From positions 23,528 to 87,527 of IMG/VR virus record IMGVR_UViG_3300046454_000714: DNA of 64,000 nucleotides. One strand, written 5' to 3'. Below, one piece after another: positions 37,991 to 47,026 of this stretch. The position numbers and the translations under genes were made by a program. Source of the stretch: a virus. Each line of letters opens with the position of its first letter. Position 1 is the stretch's first letter. The notes beneath the pieces are model-generated. The model worked only from the letters and a program-made list of their open reading frames with translations, was not told where the DNA came from and did not search any database.

Positions 37991-38470
37991 ATGTCTGACC
38001 TGATCAGCGATGGCAACACGAAGGTTTCGTGGGTGGGGTCCATCGCGAACATCAACGCGCCCACGACCACGGAGTTGAACGGCGGCTCCGACTGGACGCT
38101 GCGGATCACCCCGGACGGCCTGAAGGCCGACCCGGCGACCGCGGACGTCGACACCAGCTCACTCGGCTCGACGTTCACGACCAACCAGCCCGGCCGCCGC
38201 TCCTACACGGTGGAGGTCACGTTCAAGCGCGGCTCGACCACGATCGAAGACCAGCCGTACACGACGCTGACGTACAACACCTCCGGCTACCTGGTGGTCC
38301 GCCGCGGTTCCGCGTTCGCGACCGCCTACGCTTCCGCGGACAAGGTCGAGGTGTACCCGGTGACCGCGGGTGAGGCGCAGAACATCGCCCCGGCCGCCAA
38401 CGAGGTCTCGAAGTTCATGAGTCCGCTCAAGGTCACCTCGGACCCGGCGACGAGGGCCATCGTCGCCTGA
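37991..38470 (+). CDS. Major tail tube protein
   Basis: 159 residues, beta-rich, with V-S-W-V-G-S-I-A-N at the start, a R-R-S-Y-T-V-E-V-T-F strand and a Y-L-V-V-R-R-G strand. The pattern and position before the frameshifted chaperone gene match siphovirus tail tube proteins. It has its own leader behind a terminator. Confidence 0.85.
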   Translation: MSDLISDGNTKVSWVGSIANINAPTTTELNGGSDWTLRITPDGLKADPATADVDTSSLGSTFTTNQPGRRSYTVEVTFKRGSTTIEDQPYTTLTYNTSGYLVVRRGSAFATAYASADKVEVYPVTAGEAQNIAPAANEVSKFMSPLKVTSDPATRAIVA

Positions 38471-38946
38471 TGCCTGACATCTCGGAGCTCTTGGCAGGGG
38501 CGTCGCCGCGCGAGGTCACCGTGCAGGTGTGTCTTGCGGGCGACGTGGGCGCCGAACTTCAGGCGCTGGAAGCAGAGTTGGGCGAGTTGGGGGAGTGGCA
38601 TTCGACGTCGCTGGGTGAAGTAAACCCGGCCTACGAGCTGCAGGAGCGCCTCACGGTGGCGCGCGAGCGGGCGCGGGAGGCTGCGGTCGAGTTCCGGTTC
38701 CGGGCGCTCGGGCATCGCGCCTACAGCAACCTACTGGCCGCCCATCCGGCGCCGGAGGGCTCGAAGGAGCCGTATGACGCGGGGACGTTTCTGCCCGCAG
38801 TCCTGGCAGTCTGCTGTGTGGAGCCGTCGCTGACTCCGGCGCAGGTGGACCGGTTGCTGGACGTCGTCAACGACGGCACCGCGCGGACCCTGTTCGCCGC
38901 GGCGCTCGCGGTGAACGAGGAGCCGAGCCCTGTCCCTTTCTCGTAG
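38470..38946 (+). CDS. Tail assembly chaperone, short form
   Basis: 158 residues, helical: R-F-R-A-L-G-H-R-A-Y-S-N-L-L-A-A-H-P, Y-D-A-G-T-F-L-P-A-V-L-A and L-F-A-A-A-L-A. This is the G-type chaperone that coats the tape measure before tail polymerisation. It ends right after a slippery heptamer. It is related to the 39701-40303 product. Confidence 0.82.
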   Translation: MPDISELLAGASPREVTVQVCLAGDVGAELQALEAELGELGEWHSTSLGEVNPAYELQERLTVARERAREAAVEFRFRALGHRAYSNLLAAHPAPEGSKEPYDAGTFLPAVLAVCCVEPSLTPAQVDRLLDVVNDGTARTLFAAALAVNEEPSPVPFS

Positions 38947-39299
38947 CCCGCCTGCGGGATCACCGGTTCCCGTACCGGCGGGAAGTCGAGGCGGCCCGGG
39001 CGTGGAGTATCCCGCGCAGCATCCTCCTCGGCCGCCCGCAGCCGAGTCCCGGTGAGCCGTTGTGGCTGCCGGAAGACCGCTGGTGGGCGATGGCTCTGAT
39101 GGAGGCCGAGTCGGGGCTGTGCGGGGACTGCGGGCATTCGCTCGCGGAGTCGACGCATGCCGACAACGAGTACGCCTACGACGCGTCGATCACGAAATGC
39201 CATGCCTGTCTGGCCGGTGCACGCCGGGTGGCGGCGCATCAGGAAGACGGCGGCAAGACCGAGGGCCTGAAGGTCTCCGTATTTCGAAGGGAGTCGTGA
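38470..39299 (+). CDS. Tail assembly chaperone, -1 frameshift product (G-T type)
   Basis: A -1 slip at C-CCT-TTC (38934-38940) joins the first 157 residues to 119 more, giving 276 residues. The added part begins L-V-A-R-L-R-D-H-R-F-P and contains E-V-E-A-A-R-A-W-S-I-P-R-S, L-W-L-P-E-D-R-W-W and C-G-D-C-G-H with a later C-H-A-C, a possible zinc site. No good start codon exists for the downstream frame alone, which supports frameshift expression. The ratio of short to long form is usually set by such sites. Confidence 0.85.
38934..38940 (+). promoter_or_regulatory. Slippery heptamer C CCT TTC for -1 frameshifting
   Basis: In the zero frame the codons are CCT and TTC preceded by C, the X-XXY-YYZ form. 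The stop TAG follows one codon later (38944). GC-rich sequence downstream could form a stimulating structure. Confidence 0.85.
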
Positions 39300-39676
39300 T
39301 GGCGGGTATCGACGTGATCGGCCTCACCGTGGTCGTGGACGACCTGGGGACCTTCGCGGAGCGACTGAGGGTGAACGTGGGGAAGGCCGTCACGGTCACC
39401 AGCCGGAAGGTGCGGGATGACGCGCGCAGCCGGATCCGGGGCCGCAAGTACTTGCCCGCCTACCCGTATTCGATCACCTACGACGTCAAGGTCACGCCTG
39501 TGGGTGTCGAGGGCGAGATCGGCCCGGACAAGGGCCGGTCACAGGGCCCTCTCGGCAACATCATCGAGTACGGCACCAGCAAGAACGCACCCATTCCACA
39601 CCTCGGCCCCGCACTGGATGCGAACGCCGAAGACCTGGTCACCGGCATCGAAATCGCCGTGCACCAGGCCATGTAA
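39299..39676 (+). CDS. HK97 gp10-like head-tail protein
   Basis: 125 residues starting in a TGATG overlap. V-T-V-T-S-R-K-V-R-D-D-A-R-S-R-I and the later G-N-I-I-E-Y-G-T-S-K-N-A-P-I-P-H-L-G-P-A-L match the gp10/tail-completion family, including the E-Y-G-T and P-x-P-x-L signature. This gene normally lies between connector and tail tube; here it is after the tail chaperone. Confidence 0.82.
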   Translation: MAGIDVIGLTVVVDDLGTFAERLRVNVGKAVTVTSRKVRDDARSRIRGRKYLPAYPYSITYDVKVTPVGVEGEIGPDKGRSQGPLGNIIEYGTSKNAPIPHLGPALDANAEDLVTGIEIAVHQAM

Positions 39677-39700
39677 CAGCACGTGAAGGACAGGGAACCC

Positions 39701-40303
39701 ATGACCACTTCGAGCAGGAAGCCGCCCGCGCGTCGGGCTGCGAAGCCCGCGCTGACGTTTGCCGACGTCCGCGCCAAGATTCAGCGGCCCCGGCGGGTCG
39801 TCGAACTCATCATGGACTCGACGGCCTCCGCAGAGCTCGACGCGTTCGATGCTCTGCTGGAGCGGGCGCAGCGCCACGACGAGACTCACGGCACGGAGAC
39901 GGTGCGCGACGTCGCGAAGCAGTTGCAGGAGGTGGAGGCGCGGGCCGAGGAGTCCCGGGTGCGCTTCACCCTCGAAGCGATCACGCACCGGGCATATCAG
40001 GCCCTGCGGGCGGAGCATCCGCCGACGAAGGAGCAGATCGAAAGGGCTGCTGCGGCTGGCGGTGGCGAGGAACCGGCATTCGATGGGGACACCTTCGCCC
40101 CGGCGCTCGTCGAAGCTCAACTGGTCGAGCCCAAGCCTGCCGACCAGGCGGAGTTCGCCGAGTTCTGGGACCACCTGTCTGACGGCCAGCTCCTGCGGCT
40201 GTGGAACGCGGCGTTGCAACTCCAGTTCCAGTCCGGTGAGCTCGGGCCGCCGTCGCAGGCCGCCGCCGACATCCTGCGCTCCTTCGGGATGGCCACCGGC
40301 TGA
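39701..40303 (+). CDS. Second tail assembly chaperone-like protein
   Basis: 200 residues; ATG 39701 is favoured by CAGGGA upstream over GTG 39683. It shares the chaperone pattern R-F-T-L-E-A-I-T-H-R-A-Y-Q-A-L-R-A-E-H-P, F-D-G-D-T-F-A-P-A-L-V-E-A and L-R-L-W-N-A-A-L with the 38470 gene, but has a longer N-terminus and no obvious slippery site. Probably an old duplication with a divided role. Confidence 0.7.
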   Translation: MTTSSRKPPARRAAKPALTFADVRAKIQRPRRVVELIMDSTASAELDAFDALLERAQRHDETHGTETVRDVAKQLQEVEARAEESRVRFTLEAITHRAYQALRAEHPPTKEQIERAAAAGGGEEPAFDGDTFAPALVEAQLVEPKPADQAEFAEFWDHLSDGQLLRLWNAALQLQFQSGELGPPSQAAADILRSFGMATG

Positions 40304-40333
40304 CAGGACCATGTTCGGCCGGGGTGGGTGTCG

Positions 40334-40774
40334 TTACGGGCGCCACTCCTCGTGGTATCCCGGCCGGTCGGCGTAGGGCATGGCGAGTAGGCGCACCGTT
40401 GCGCAGGGGTACTGCGCTGGGAAGTGGTTGCAGATGTGGCAGTCCATGACGGTGCCGCCGCCGCTACCGGTTGATCGCTGCTGCACAGGTCGGTGAAGGG
40501 CAAGAATCTGCCGCTTCGCCTCGATCTCCCGCAGTGCCCGAGCCGGGTCATGCACGGTTGCATGGCGCACGACCGCCTCACTCCCGTTGAGGATCTCCGA
40601 GTTCGAGTGCGAAATGCGCGCCTCGGTTGAGGCGCCCACGTAGTGCCGAGGCTTCCGGCGACCGCTTTGCAAGGACTGCGCCGACCAGTGGCCGCCAAGC
40701 ACCGCCGCCGCTTCCTGGGCGTGCCCTGTATCGATGTCGAGCTGCTCGCCGAGCCACTGCACCAGATCGTCCAT
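40334..40774 (-). CDS. DUF6221-like protein on the opposite strand (moron candidate)
   Basis: 146 residues from ATG 40774 (GGGAGG upstream). D-D-L-V-Q-W-L-G-E-Q-L-D at the start, H-D-P-A-R-A-L-R-E-I-E-A-K-R-Q-I-L and the closing R-L-L-A-M-P-Y-A-D-R-P-G-Y-H-E-E-W fit DUF6221. It sits against the direction of the late operon between tail genes, a typical position for an independently expressed accessory gene. Confidence 0.75.
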   Translation of the reverse strand: MDDLVQWLGEQLDIDTGHAQEAAAVLGGHWSAQSLQSGRRKPRHYVGASTEARISHSNSEILNGSEAVVRHATVHDPARALREIEAKRQILALHRPVQQRSTGSGGGTVMDCHICNHFPAQYPCATVRLLAMPYADRPGYHEEWRP

Positions 40775-40839
40775 GCCGTCATCCTCCCGCACCACGCTCA
40801 GCGCGTGCACGCCTCCACAACTGAAGATCGGGGGCTGCC

Positions 40840-43800
40840 GTGGCCGACCGTACCGTGCGGGTTCGTGTCATCGCCGAGATGCCCGGTTTCGGAACCATCG
40901 TTCGCACCGGAACCGGCGAACTCCTCGCCCTCGGCGAAGCCTCCCTGGTCGCCGGGCGTGGCATCCGGGCCCTCGGCGCGGACGGCGCGGCGGCCCGTAC
41001 CGGTCTGATGGCGATGGGCGCAGGCGCACGCGGCGGCGCGGCAGGCGTCCGGGAGGGCGAGGCCGCAGCACTGGCTGCCAGCCGCGGCACGCGAGCGATG
41101 CGAGACGAGACCGCGCTCGCGCCCGCAGCCTTCGGACGGATGGGCTCGGCGGCCCGCAACGGCATGGGATCGGTGCGCTCCGGCGTCGAATCTGTTCTCG
41201 GCCCCGTCAAGCATCTCGGCGCCCTCCTGGCGGGCGGGGCGATCCTGTTCGGACTGCACGACATCGTCCACGCGGGCAACGAATACACCGACGCGATGAA
41301 CAAGTTCCTTGAGGTCACCCGGGCCTCAGGGGCACAGATGTCGTCAGCAGGCCGTGAAGCGCAGGCCCTCGGTGCCGACATGAAACTCCCCAGCGCGAAC
41401 GCGGCCGAGGCCGCCGACGCGATGGTCGAGTTGGCGAAGGCTGGCCTGTCGGCGCAGGATGCCATCCGCGCCGCCCGGGGCACCATCCAGCTCTCTGCCG
41501 CCGCTCGAACTGACGTCGCAACCGCGGCGAAGATCGAGGGCGACATCATGGACCAATTCGCCCTCAAGTCCACCGAGGCGACCCACGTAGCGGATGTCCT
41601 CGCCAACACGTCGAACTCGGCGTCCGGCGAACTCATGGACATCTACTACGCGATGAAGTACGTGGGCCCGATCGCCCACACCATGGGCATCTCCATCAAG
41701 GACACGGCGACCGCGGTCGGCCTCCTCGGCAAGTCCGGCATCATCGGCGAAACCGCCGGTACGGCCCTGCGGTCGGCGCTGGTCAACATGGCGAAACCCA
41801 CCAAGCTGGCTTCGAAGGGCCTGCACGAACTCGGCATCGAAGCGTTCGACAGCCAGGGCAACTTCAAGGGCCTCCAGTACGTCATCACGAAGCTGGGCGA
41901 CGCCTCCCACCACCTGACCACCCAGCAGTTCACGGCTGCGGCAGCGATGGCGTTCGGCAAGCCTGCCCTGGCCGGCATGGTGGCGCTCGCCCACCAGGGC
42001 GGGACCGCGTTCCAGCAATTCGGCGTCCAGGTCGGCCGCGTCGGCGGTGCCGCAGCCCTGGCGGCAGCAGAGTCGAAGGGCCTGGGCGGCGCCATGCGCG
42101 GCCTCGGCAAGCAGCTCCAAAGCGCCTTCCTCCAGGTGTACTTGGGCGTCGCTCCCGGCCTGGAGAAAATCACCCGGTCGATGTCGAAGGGCGTCTCGGA
42201 CGCCATCCCGTACATCAAGTCCGGGATCCGTATCGCCGGGGACCTGTGGGACATCTACGGGCCATCGGTCGAAGCCAAGCTGCACTCCGCGTCGAGCGGT
42301 ATCGGCCGGGCCGCGGCGAGCCTGGCGAACCCGGTGAAGGCGGCGCTCAGCGGGGCGCTCGTCGCCGCGGTACCGCTGGCCATCACCTCCGTACAGTCGC
42401 TGGAGAAGGTACTCAGCAACGCCGGCGCGGCAGCCGCCCCGCTCGTCGGCGGCATGCACGACCTGCTCACATCCGTCTCCTCGGGGGCGGGCGCCCTCGG
42501 CGTGGCCACAGGACGACTGCAAGTCGGCGTCGGCCTGATCGGCGACATGTCCGGCATCCTGCGGCCCATCGGTGCGCTGGTGGGCGGCATCGCTCACGCC
42601 TTCGCCGGGCTGCCCGGCCCGATGCAGTTGGCCGTGCTGTCGATGCTCGCAATGCGTCCGTTCCGCAGTCAGATCCAAGGTATGCAGCAGGCCGTCGTCG
42701 GCTACGGCCGTTCCGCAGTCGGCTCCTTCAACGGCGTGCGCGGCGCCATGCAGACACAGACGATTCTCGCCGCCCGGGCCGGGGTGTCGCTGGGGCACTG
42801 GGGTGCCGGGCTCGCCTCGCTGGAAGCACGCTCCCCGACGATCGCCGCAATGGGCAACAGCTTCCGCAGCGCCTCCACCGGTATCCAGGAAGCCGGTGGG
42901 CGCCTCGTAGGCTTCCGGTCCGCCGCGGGCGGCGCAATGGCCGCCATCGGTACGGGTGTCGGGCGCGGGCTCATGGGCGGCATGCGCGGACTGTACGGAT
43001 TCCTCGGCGGCCCGTGGGGTATCGCCATCGCAGGCGCCATGATCGGCTTGGACATGCTGGCCCGCAAGCAGCAGGAGGCCGCTGCCGCCGCCGCCGCTCA
43101 CCAGCAGCGGATCTCCAGCCTCACCCAGGCGTTGGCAGCGTCCGCCGGCCTGGCGGACGGCTCGGTTCGTGCTGCCGCCGTACAGACGCTGGCTGACGCG
43201 AAGCTGAAGGACGGCAAAACCCAGCTCCTCAACGTGATGCATGAGGCAGGCGTGGGCACCAGCCAGCTCACAGACGCATATCTGGGGCAGGGCACGAGCA
43301 TCGACACGCTTCAGAAGAAGCTCCTTGCCGCAGCCAACGCGAACCGGGAGTGGGTTGCGTCCGGCAAGAGCGGCCGCAAGGTGGCGTTCACCGAGCAGGG
43401 GCAGGCCTACAAGGACGCGGCGGATGCTCTCGGGAGTCTGTCCGGCGAGTTCGGCACGGCCAAGAAGAAGCAGGCCGACCTGGCTGCCGCAGTGAAGGGC
43501 TCGGGCGCCGCAGCGCTGGACGCCACGGACCCCACCGGCCGCCTGCAGACCGCCATCAAGACCCTCGGTGACTCCGCATCGGATGCGGACACGAAGGCGC
43601 GGGCCCTGCACACCGCCCTCGACCTGCTCTCGGGCGGCGAACTCGACGTGCAGGCCGCAGTCGCCAACATGAACCAGACGATCCTCGACCTGAACGGCAG
43701 CTACAAGGACGGCGTCGACAAGTCCCACGGCTACGGGAAGGCCCTGCTGCAGGTCGACGGGTCACTCAACACGACGTCGGAGAACGGCCAGAGCCTGTGG

Positions 43801-46128
43801 ACCAAGCTCCAGGCCCTGAATGAGCAGACGGCTGGAGCGGCCCAGTCGACCTACGACTTCGCGCGCGCCAACAGTGCAGGTGTGGTCCCGGCCTTGAAGC
43901 AGGCCGAGGCGCACATGGAGACGTCCTGGAAGGCCGCGGTCACGGCCGGCGAGAAGTTCGGGCTCACCGCGGACCAGGCCAAGGTGCTGGCGGCACAGAT
44001 GGGGTTCATCCCGTCGTCGCTGGCCATCACCATGTCTACCCCGGGTTTGTCGGCCACACAGAAGCAACTGCTGTACGTCCAGGGGCTGGCCGGTCACATG
44101 CCGAAGGGGTCCACGATCCGGGTGTCGGCGCTCACCGCCGAGGCGAAGAAGGACATCGAGGACGTCGGCTTCAAGGTGAAGACCTTGCCCGGTGGCCGTC
44201 AGATGGAGATCACTGCCCCGACGGGGAAGGCCGCTGCCGCTCTGGATGCTCTGATCGCCAAGAAGCTGCCTTCCAAGGCGGTGGGCGTCGACGCCAAAAC
44301 CGCGAGCGCCATGGCGGCTTTGGAGGCCGTCAGGCAGAAGGTGGCAGGGACCAAGGGGAAGTCGATCACCATTGGTGCGCTGACCGGCGCGGCTCAGGGA
44401 GCCCTGACGAGTCTGGGCTTCAAGGTGCAGAGGCTCCCGAACCGCCAGATCAGGGTGACCCTGCCAACCGGTGGCCCGGCAGCGGCAGCCGCCGCAATCC
44501 AGCGCTACATCAACAACCTGCACGGCAAAACGGTCACCAACTACGTCAACTCGATCGTGACGACGACGAAGAAGTCCGTCCACGAGGTCGTCGGCAAAGC
44601 GGACGGCGGCATCGTCAGCTTCTACGCCGACGGCGGCATGCGCGAGAACCATGTCGCACAGATCGCCCGCAAGGGCACCTACCGGGTATGGGCGGAGGAT
44701 GAGGCGGGGGACGAGGCCTACATTCCCCTCAACCCGGCGAAGCGTGGCCGCTCCCGGCAGATCGCCGCACAGACCGTCAGCCGTCTCGGCGGGGCTGTCG
44801 CCTGGTACGCCAACGGCGGTCTGAGCGGCTTCACCTACACCCCGAGCGGCCAGCCGGTGCTCGGTGGCCCCTCGGATGCGAAGTCGCGCTACGACCAGGA
44901 CGTCCAGCGCCTGAAGGACGCCTGGGGTGTCCTCAACACGGCCCTGAAAGAGCAGAAGAAGGCCGCCGACAGCCTCACCGCAGCCGAGAAGAACCTGGCG
45001 AGGGTGCGGCGCGAGCACCACACGGCCGCACAACTGCGGGCTGCCGAGGATCGCGTCGACAAGGCGCGGTCGGCGAAGAAGGCCAGAGACAAGACGGTCA
45101 GCGCAGACCGGCAGAAGGTGTACGCCGCGGATTCGGCCCTCGGCGTGAAGAGGGGCGCGAAGGCCCCGACCGGCTTCGACCTGAAGGCCTACGAGAAGCA
45201 GCTCAACGCGTCCGTCGCCGCGACGGACAAGTGGCGCACGAACCTGTCGAAGATCTCCAAGCGGGGTGGCGCCGAGGTCGAATCCCTCCTGGAGAACATG
45301 GGCCAGGACGGCTACGCCCTCGTCAACTCGCTGGCCGGGGCATCGACGAAGCAGTTCAACGACATCGTCAAAAAACTGCAGAAGACCGGCGACGTCGCGA
45401 AAGCGACCCTCGCCGACTTCGAGAAGCAGCTCGGCGGCGCCACCCAGCAGAACCAGCAGTTCGCTGCCGACCTGCAGAAGCTGGCTGCCGAGGGCTTCGG
45501 GGATCTCGCCCAGGCCCTCGCCGCGCAGGGCGACTCCAATGCGCAGGCACTCGCGCATGAGGCGGCAGGCAACAGCAAGTCGGCCTCGGCTGCCAACAAG
45601 AGCGTGGACAAGGCGCAGGCAACGCTCAGCGGCGACGACCTGACGAACTCGCTGATCCTGCTGTCCACACTGAGGGGCGGTACGGGCCGCGGCTACGCCG
45701 ACCTCATCGCGGCAGGCCTCGGGACCGACGTCATCAAAGCCCTCGTACCGAAGATGACCAAACAGATCGGGGCACTGCCCGACGCCAACAAGGCGACCTT
45801 CGTCCGCCAGTGGGTAGCCCAGGGCGGCACGGCGATGGCGGCCGGCGGAATCCTCACCAAGGCCACCCCGGTTCTTGCCGGTGAGGCTGGCATCCCGGAG
45901 GCGTTCATCCCGCTCGCTCAGACCGCCCGCAGCCGGGCCCTGCTCGCAGCCTCTGCGGCAGCGCTCGGATACCACCTGGTACCCGCCAGCAGGTGGGCGG
46001 CGGGATCGTCCGCCGCAGCCATGGCGCGGGAGGTCACGAAGAACATCGAGATCAACCTGTACGGCGCCAAGCAGACGTCGGCGGAGCAGGCGCAGGACAT
46101 CGCCCGCCACATGGCATTCGTCGGCTGA
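40840..46128 (+). CDS. Tail tape measure protein
   Basis: 1,762 residues from GTG 40840. It begins with V-R-V-R-V-I-A-E-M-P-G-F. TP901-type core features lie in the first third (K-L-P-S-A-N-A, L-G-K-S-G-I-I-G-E-T-A-G-T-A-L-R). Hydrophobic spans are near residues 125-145, 500-520 and 715-735. Two repeats of an I-x-V-S/G-A-L-T...G-F-K-V domain lie near 1093 and 1176. Coiled coils and an A-G-G-I-L end follow. At about 1.5 angstrom per residue the tail would be near 260 nm. It may also help DNA entry. Confidence 0.92.
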   Translation: MADRTVRVRVIAEMPGFGTIVRTGTGELLALGEASLVAGRGIRALGADGAAARTGLMAMGAGARGGAAGVREGEAAALAASRGTRAMRDETALAPAAFGRMGSAARNGMGSVRSGVESVLGPVKHLGALLAGGAILFGLHDIVHAGNEYTDAMNKFLEVTRASGAQMSSAGREAQALGADMKLPSANAAEAADAMVELAKAGLSAQDAIRAARGTIQLSAAARTDVATAAKIEGDIMDQFALKSTEATHVADVLANTSNSASGELMDIYYAMKYVGPIAHTMGISIKDTATAVGLLGKSGIIGETAGTALRSALVNMAKPTKLASKGLHELGIEAFDSQGNFKGLQYVITKLGDASHHLTTQQFTAAAAMAFGKPALAGMVALAHQGGTAFQQFGVQVGRVGGAAALAAAESKGLGGAMRGLGKQLQSAFLQVYLGVAPGLEKITRSMSKGVSDAIPYIKSGIRIAGDLWDIYGPSVEAKLHSASSGIGRAAASLANPVKAALSGALVAAVPLAITSVQSLEKVLSNAGAAAAPLVGGMHDLLTSVSSGAGALGVATGRLQVGVGLIGDMSGILRPIGALVGGIAHAFAGLPGPMQLAVLSMLAMRPFRSQIQGMQQAVVGYGRSAVGSFNGVRGAMQTQTILAARAGVSLGHWGAGLASLEARSPTIAAMGNSFRSASTGIQEAGGRLVGFRSAAGGAMAAIGTGVGRGLMGGMRGLYGFLGGPWGIAIAGAMIGLDMLARKQQEAAAAAAAHQQRISSLTQALAASAGLADGSVRAAAVQTLADAKLKDGKTQLLNVMHEAGVGTSQLTDAYLGQGTSIDTLQKKLLAAANANREWVASGKSGRKVAFTEQGQAYKDAADALGSLSGEFGTAKKKQADLAAAVKGSGAAALDATDPTGRLQTAIKTLGDSASDADTKARALHTALDLLSGGELDVQAAVANMNQTILDLNGSYKDGVDKSHGYGKALLQVDGSLNTTSENGQSLWTKLQALNEQTAGAAQSTYDFARANSAGVVPALKQAEAHMETSWKAAVTAGEKFGLTADQAKVLAAQMGFIPSSLAITMSTPGLSATQKQLLYVQGLAGHMPKGSTIRVSALTAEAKKDIEDVGFKVKTLPGGRQMEITAPTGKAAAALDALIAKKLPSKAVGVDAKTASAMAALEAVRQKVAGTKGKSITIGALTGAAQGALTSLGFKVQRLPNRQIRVTLPTGGPAAAAAAIQRYINNLHGKTVTNYVNSIVTTTKKSVHEVVGKADGGIVSFYADGGMRENHVAQIARKGTYRVWAEDEAGDEAYIPLNPAKRGRSRQIAAQTVSRLGGAVAWYANGGLSGFTYTPSGQPVLGGPSDAKSRYDQDVQRLKDAWGVLNTALKEQKKAADSLTAAEKNLARVRREHHTAAQLRAAEDRVDKARSAKKARDKTVSADRQKVYAADSALGVKRGAKAPTGFDLKAYEKQLNASVAATDKWRTNLSKISKRGGAEVESLLENMGQDGYALVNSLAGASTKQFNDIVKKLQKTGDVAKATLADFEKQLGGATQQNQQFAADLQKLAAEGFGDLAQALAAQGDSNAQALAHEAAGNSKSASAANKSVDKAQATLSGDDLTNSLILLSTLRGGTGRGYADLIAAGLGTDVIKALVPKMTKQIGALPDANKATFVRQWVAQGGTAMAAGGILTKATPVLAGEAGIPEAFIPLAQTARSRALLAASAAALGYHLVPASRWAAGSSAAAMAREVTKNIEINLYGAKQTSAEQAQDIARHMAFVG

Positions 46129-46143
46129 CAGGGAGGGGGAGGG

Positions 46144-47016
46144 GTGCCGTTCACCGCAGGACAAGACCTCGGCGGCGTCTGGGCAGACCTCGGGACCATC
46201 CCGCTCGGGCGGGTCGATTCCAACGGGGTCGCCTGGGCGTTGCAGTCCATGGACGGCTGGGACGGCTCCGAGGTCCGGGCCGAATACACCGACCGGGAAT
46301 CCGATCACGGATCGTGGTCAAGCCCCGTCTACCTCGGTTCGCGACCCGTCACCCTGGCCGGCACGGTCACCGCACCGGACCGCACCAGCCTGGAGGGCGC
46401 GCTGGAGCAGCTGCGGTCCGCAGCTGCCCTGACCGACACCACACTGGTCGTGTACGAGCTGACATCGCCGAAACAGGCAGTGGTGCGCCGCTCCGGGAAG
46501 CCGCTGTTCGCCTACGTCACCGACCGGATCGCCACCTACAGCGTGCTCGTCACGGCGGGGGACCCGCGCCGCTACAGCACCACCCTGCAGTCCGGTACGA
46601 CAGGCCTGCCCAGCACGACGGGCGGCCTCACCTTCCCGATCACCTTCCCGATCACGTTCTCGGCGACGACCGTGTCCGGGCAGATCAACGCCGTCAACTC
46701 CGGCTCCATGGACACCCGGCCAGTACTGACCATCGCCGGACCCGTGGTCGCGCCCACCATCTCCGCCCTCTACCCAGACGGCACCGTGCGCCAGCTCATC
46801 TACTCCCTGACACTGGCCAGCGGCGACGTCCTCACCATCGACACCGACGCACACACCGTGATCCTCAACGGCTCGGTCTCCCGGCGCCGGTTCGTGACCG
46901 TGTCGGCCGGCTGGCCCACCATTCCGGCGAGCTCATCGGTCAACTACCAGTTCCAGTCCGGCACTTACAACTCAAGCGCGCTGCTGACCGCCACCTGGCG
47001 CTCGGCCTGGATGTGA
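46144..47016 (+). CDS. Distal tail (Dit-like) protein
   Basis: 290 residues from GTG 46144. N-terminal part W-A-L-Q-S-M-D-G-W-D-G-S-E-V-R and R-P-V-T-L-A-G-T-V-T-A, then a beta-rich C-terminal domain (R-P-V-L-T-I-A-G-P-V, L-T-I-D-T-D). It follows the tape measure as Dit genes do and would form the ring at the tail tip. Confidence 0.82.
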   Translation: MPFTAGQDLGGVWADLGTIPLGRVDSNGVAWALQSMDGWDGSEVRAEYTDRESDHGSWSSPVYLGSRPVTLAGTVTAPDRTSLEGALEQLRSAAALTDTTLVVYELTSPKQAVVRRSGKPLFAYVTDRIATYSVLVTAGDPRRYSTTLQSGTTGLPSTTGGLTFPITFPITFSATTVSGQINAVNSGSMDTRPVLTIAGPVVAPTISALYPDGTVRQLIYSLTLASGDVLTIDTDAHTVILNGSVSRRRFVTVSAGWPTIPASSSVNYQFQSGTYNSSALLTATWRSAWM

Positions 47017-47026
47017 GGAGGCCCCC

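Noticed and set aside
39701-40312. A second -1 frameshift at the end of the second chaperone-like gene.
   Set aside because: No slippery heptamer is visible near its stop and the -1 frame does not continue into a plausible domain.
43762-46308. 848-codon leftward open frame opposite the tape measure gene.
   Set aside because: The translation is low-complexity and lacks any family motif; the tape measure frame explains the conservation.
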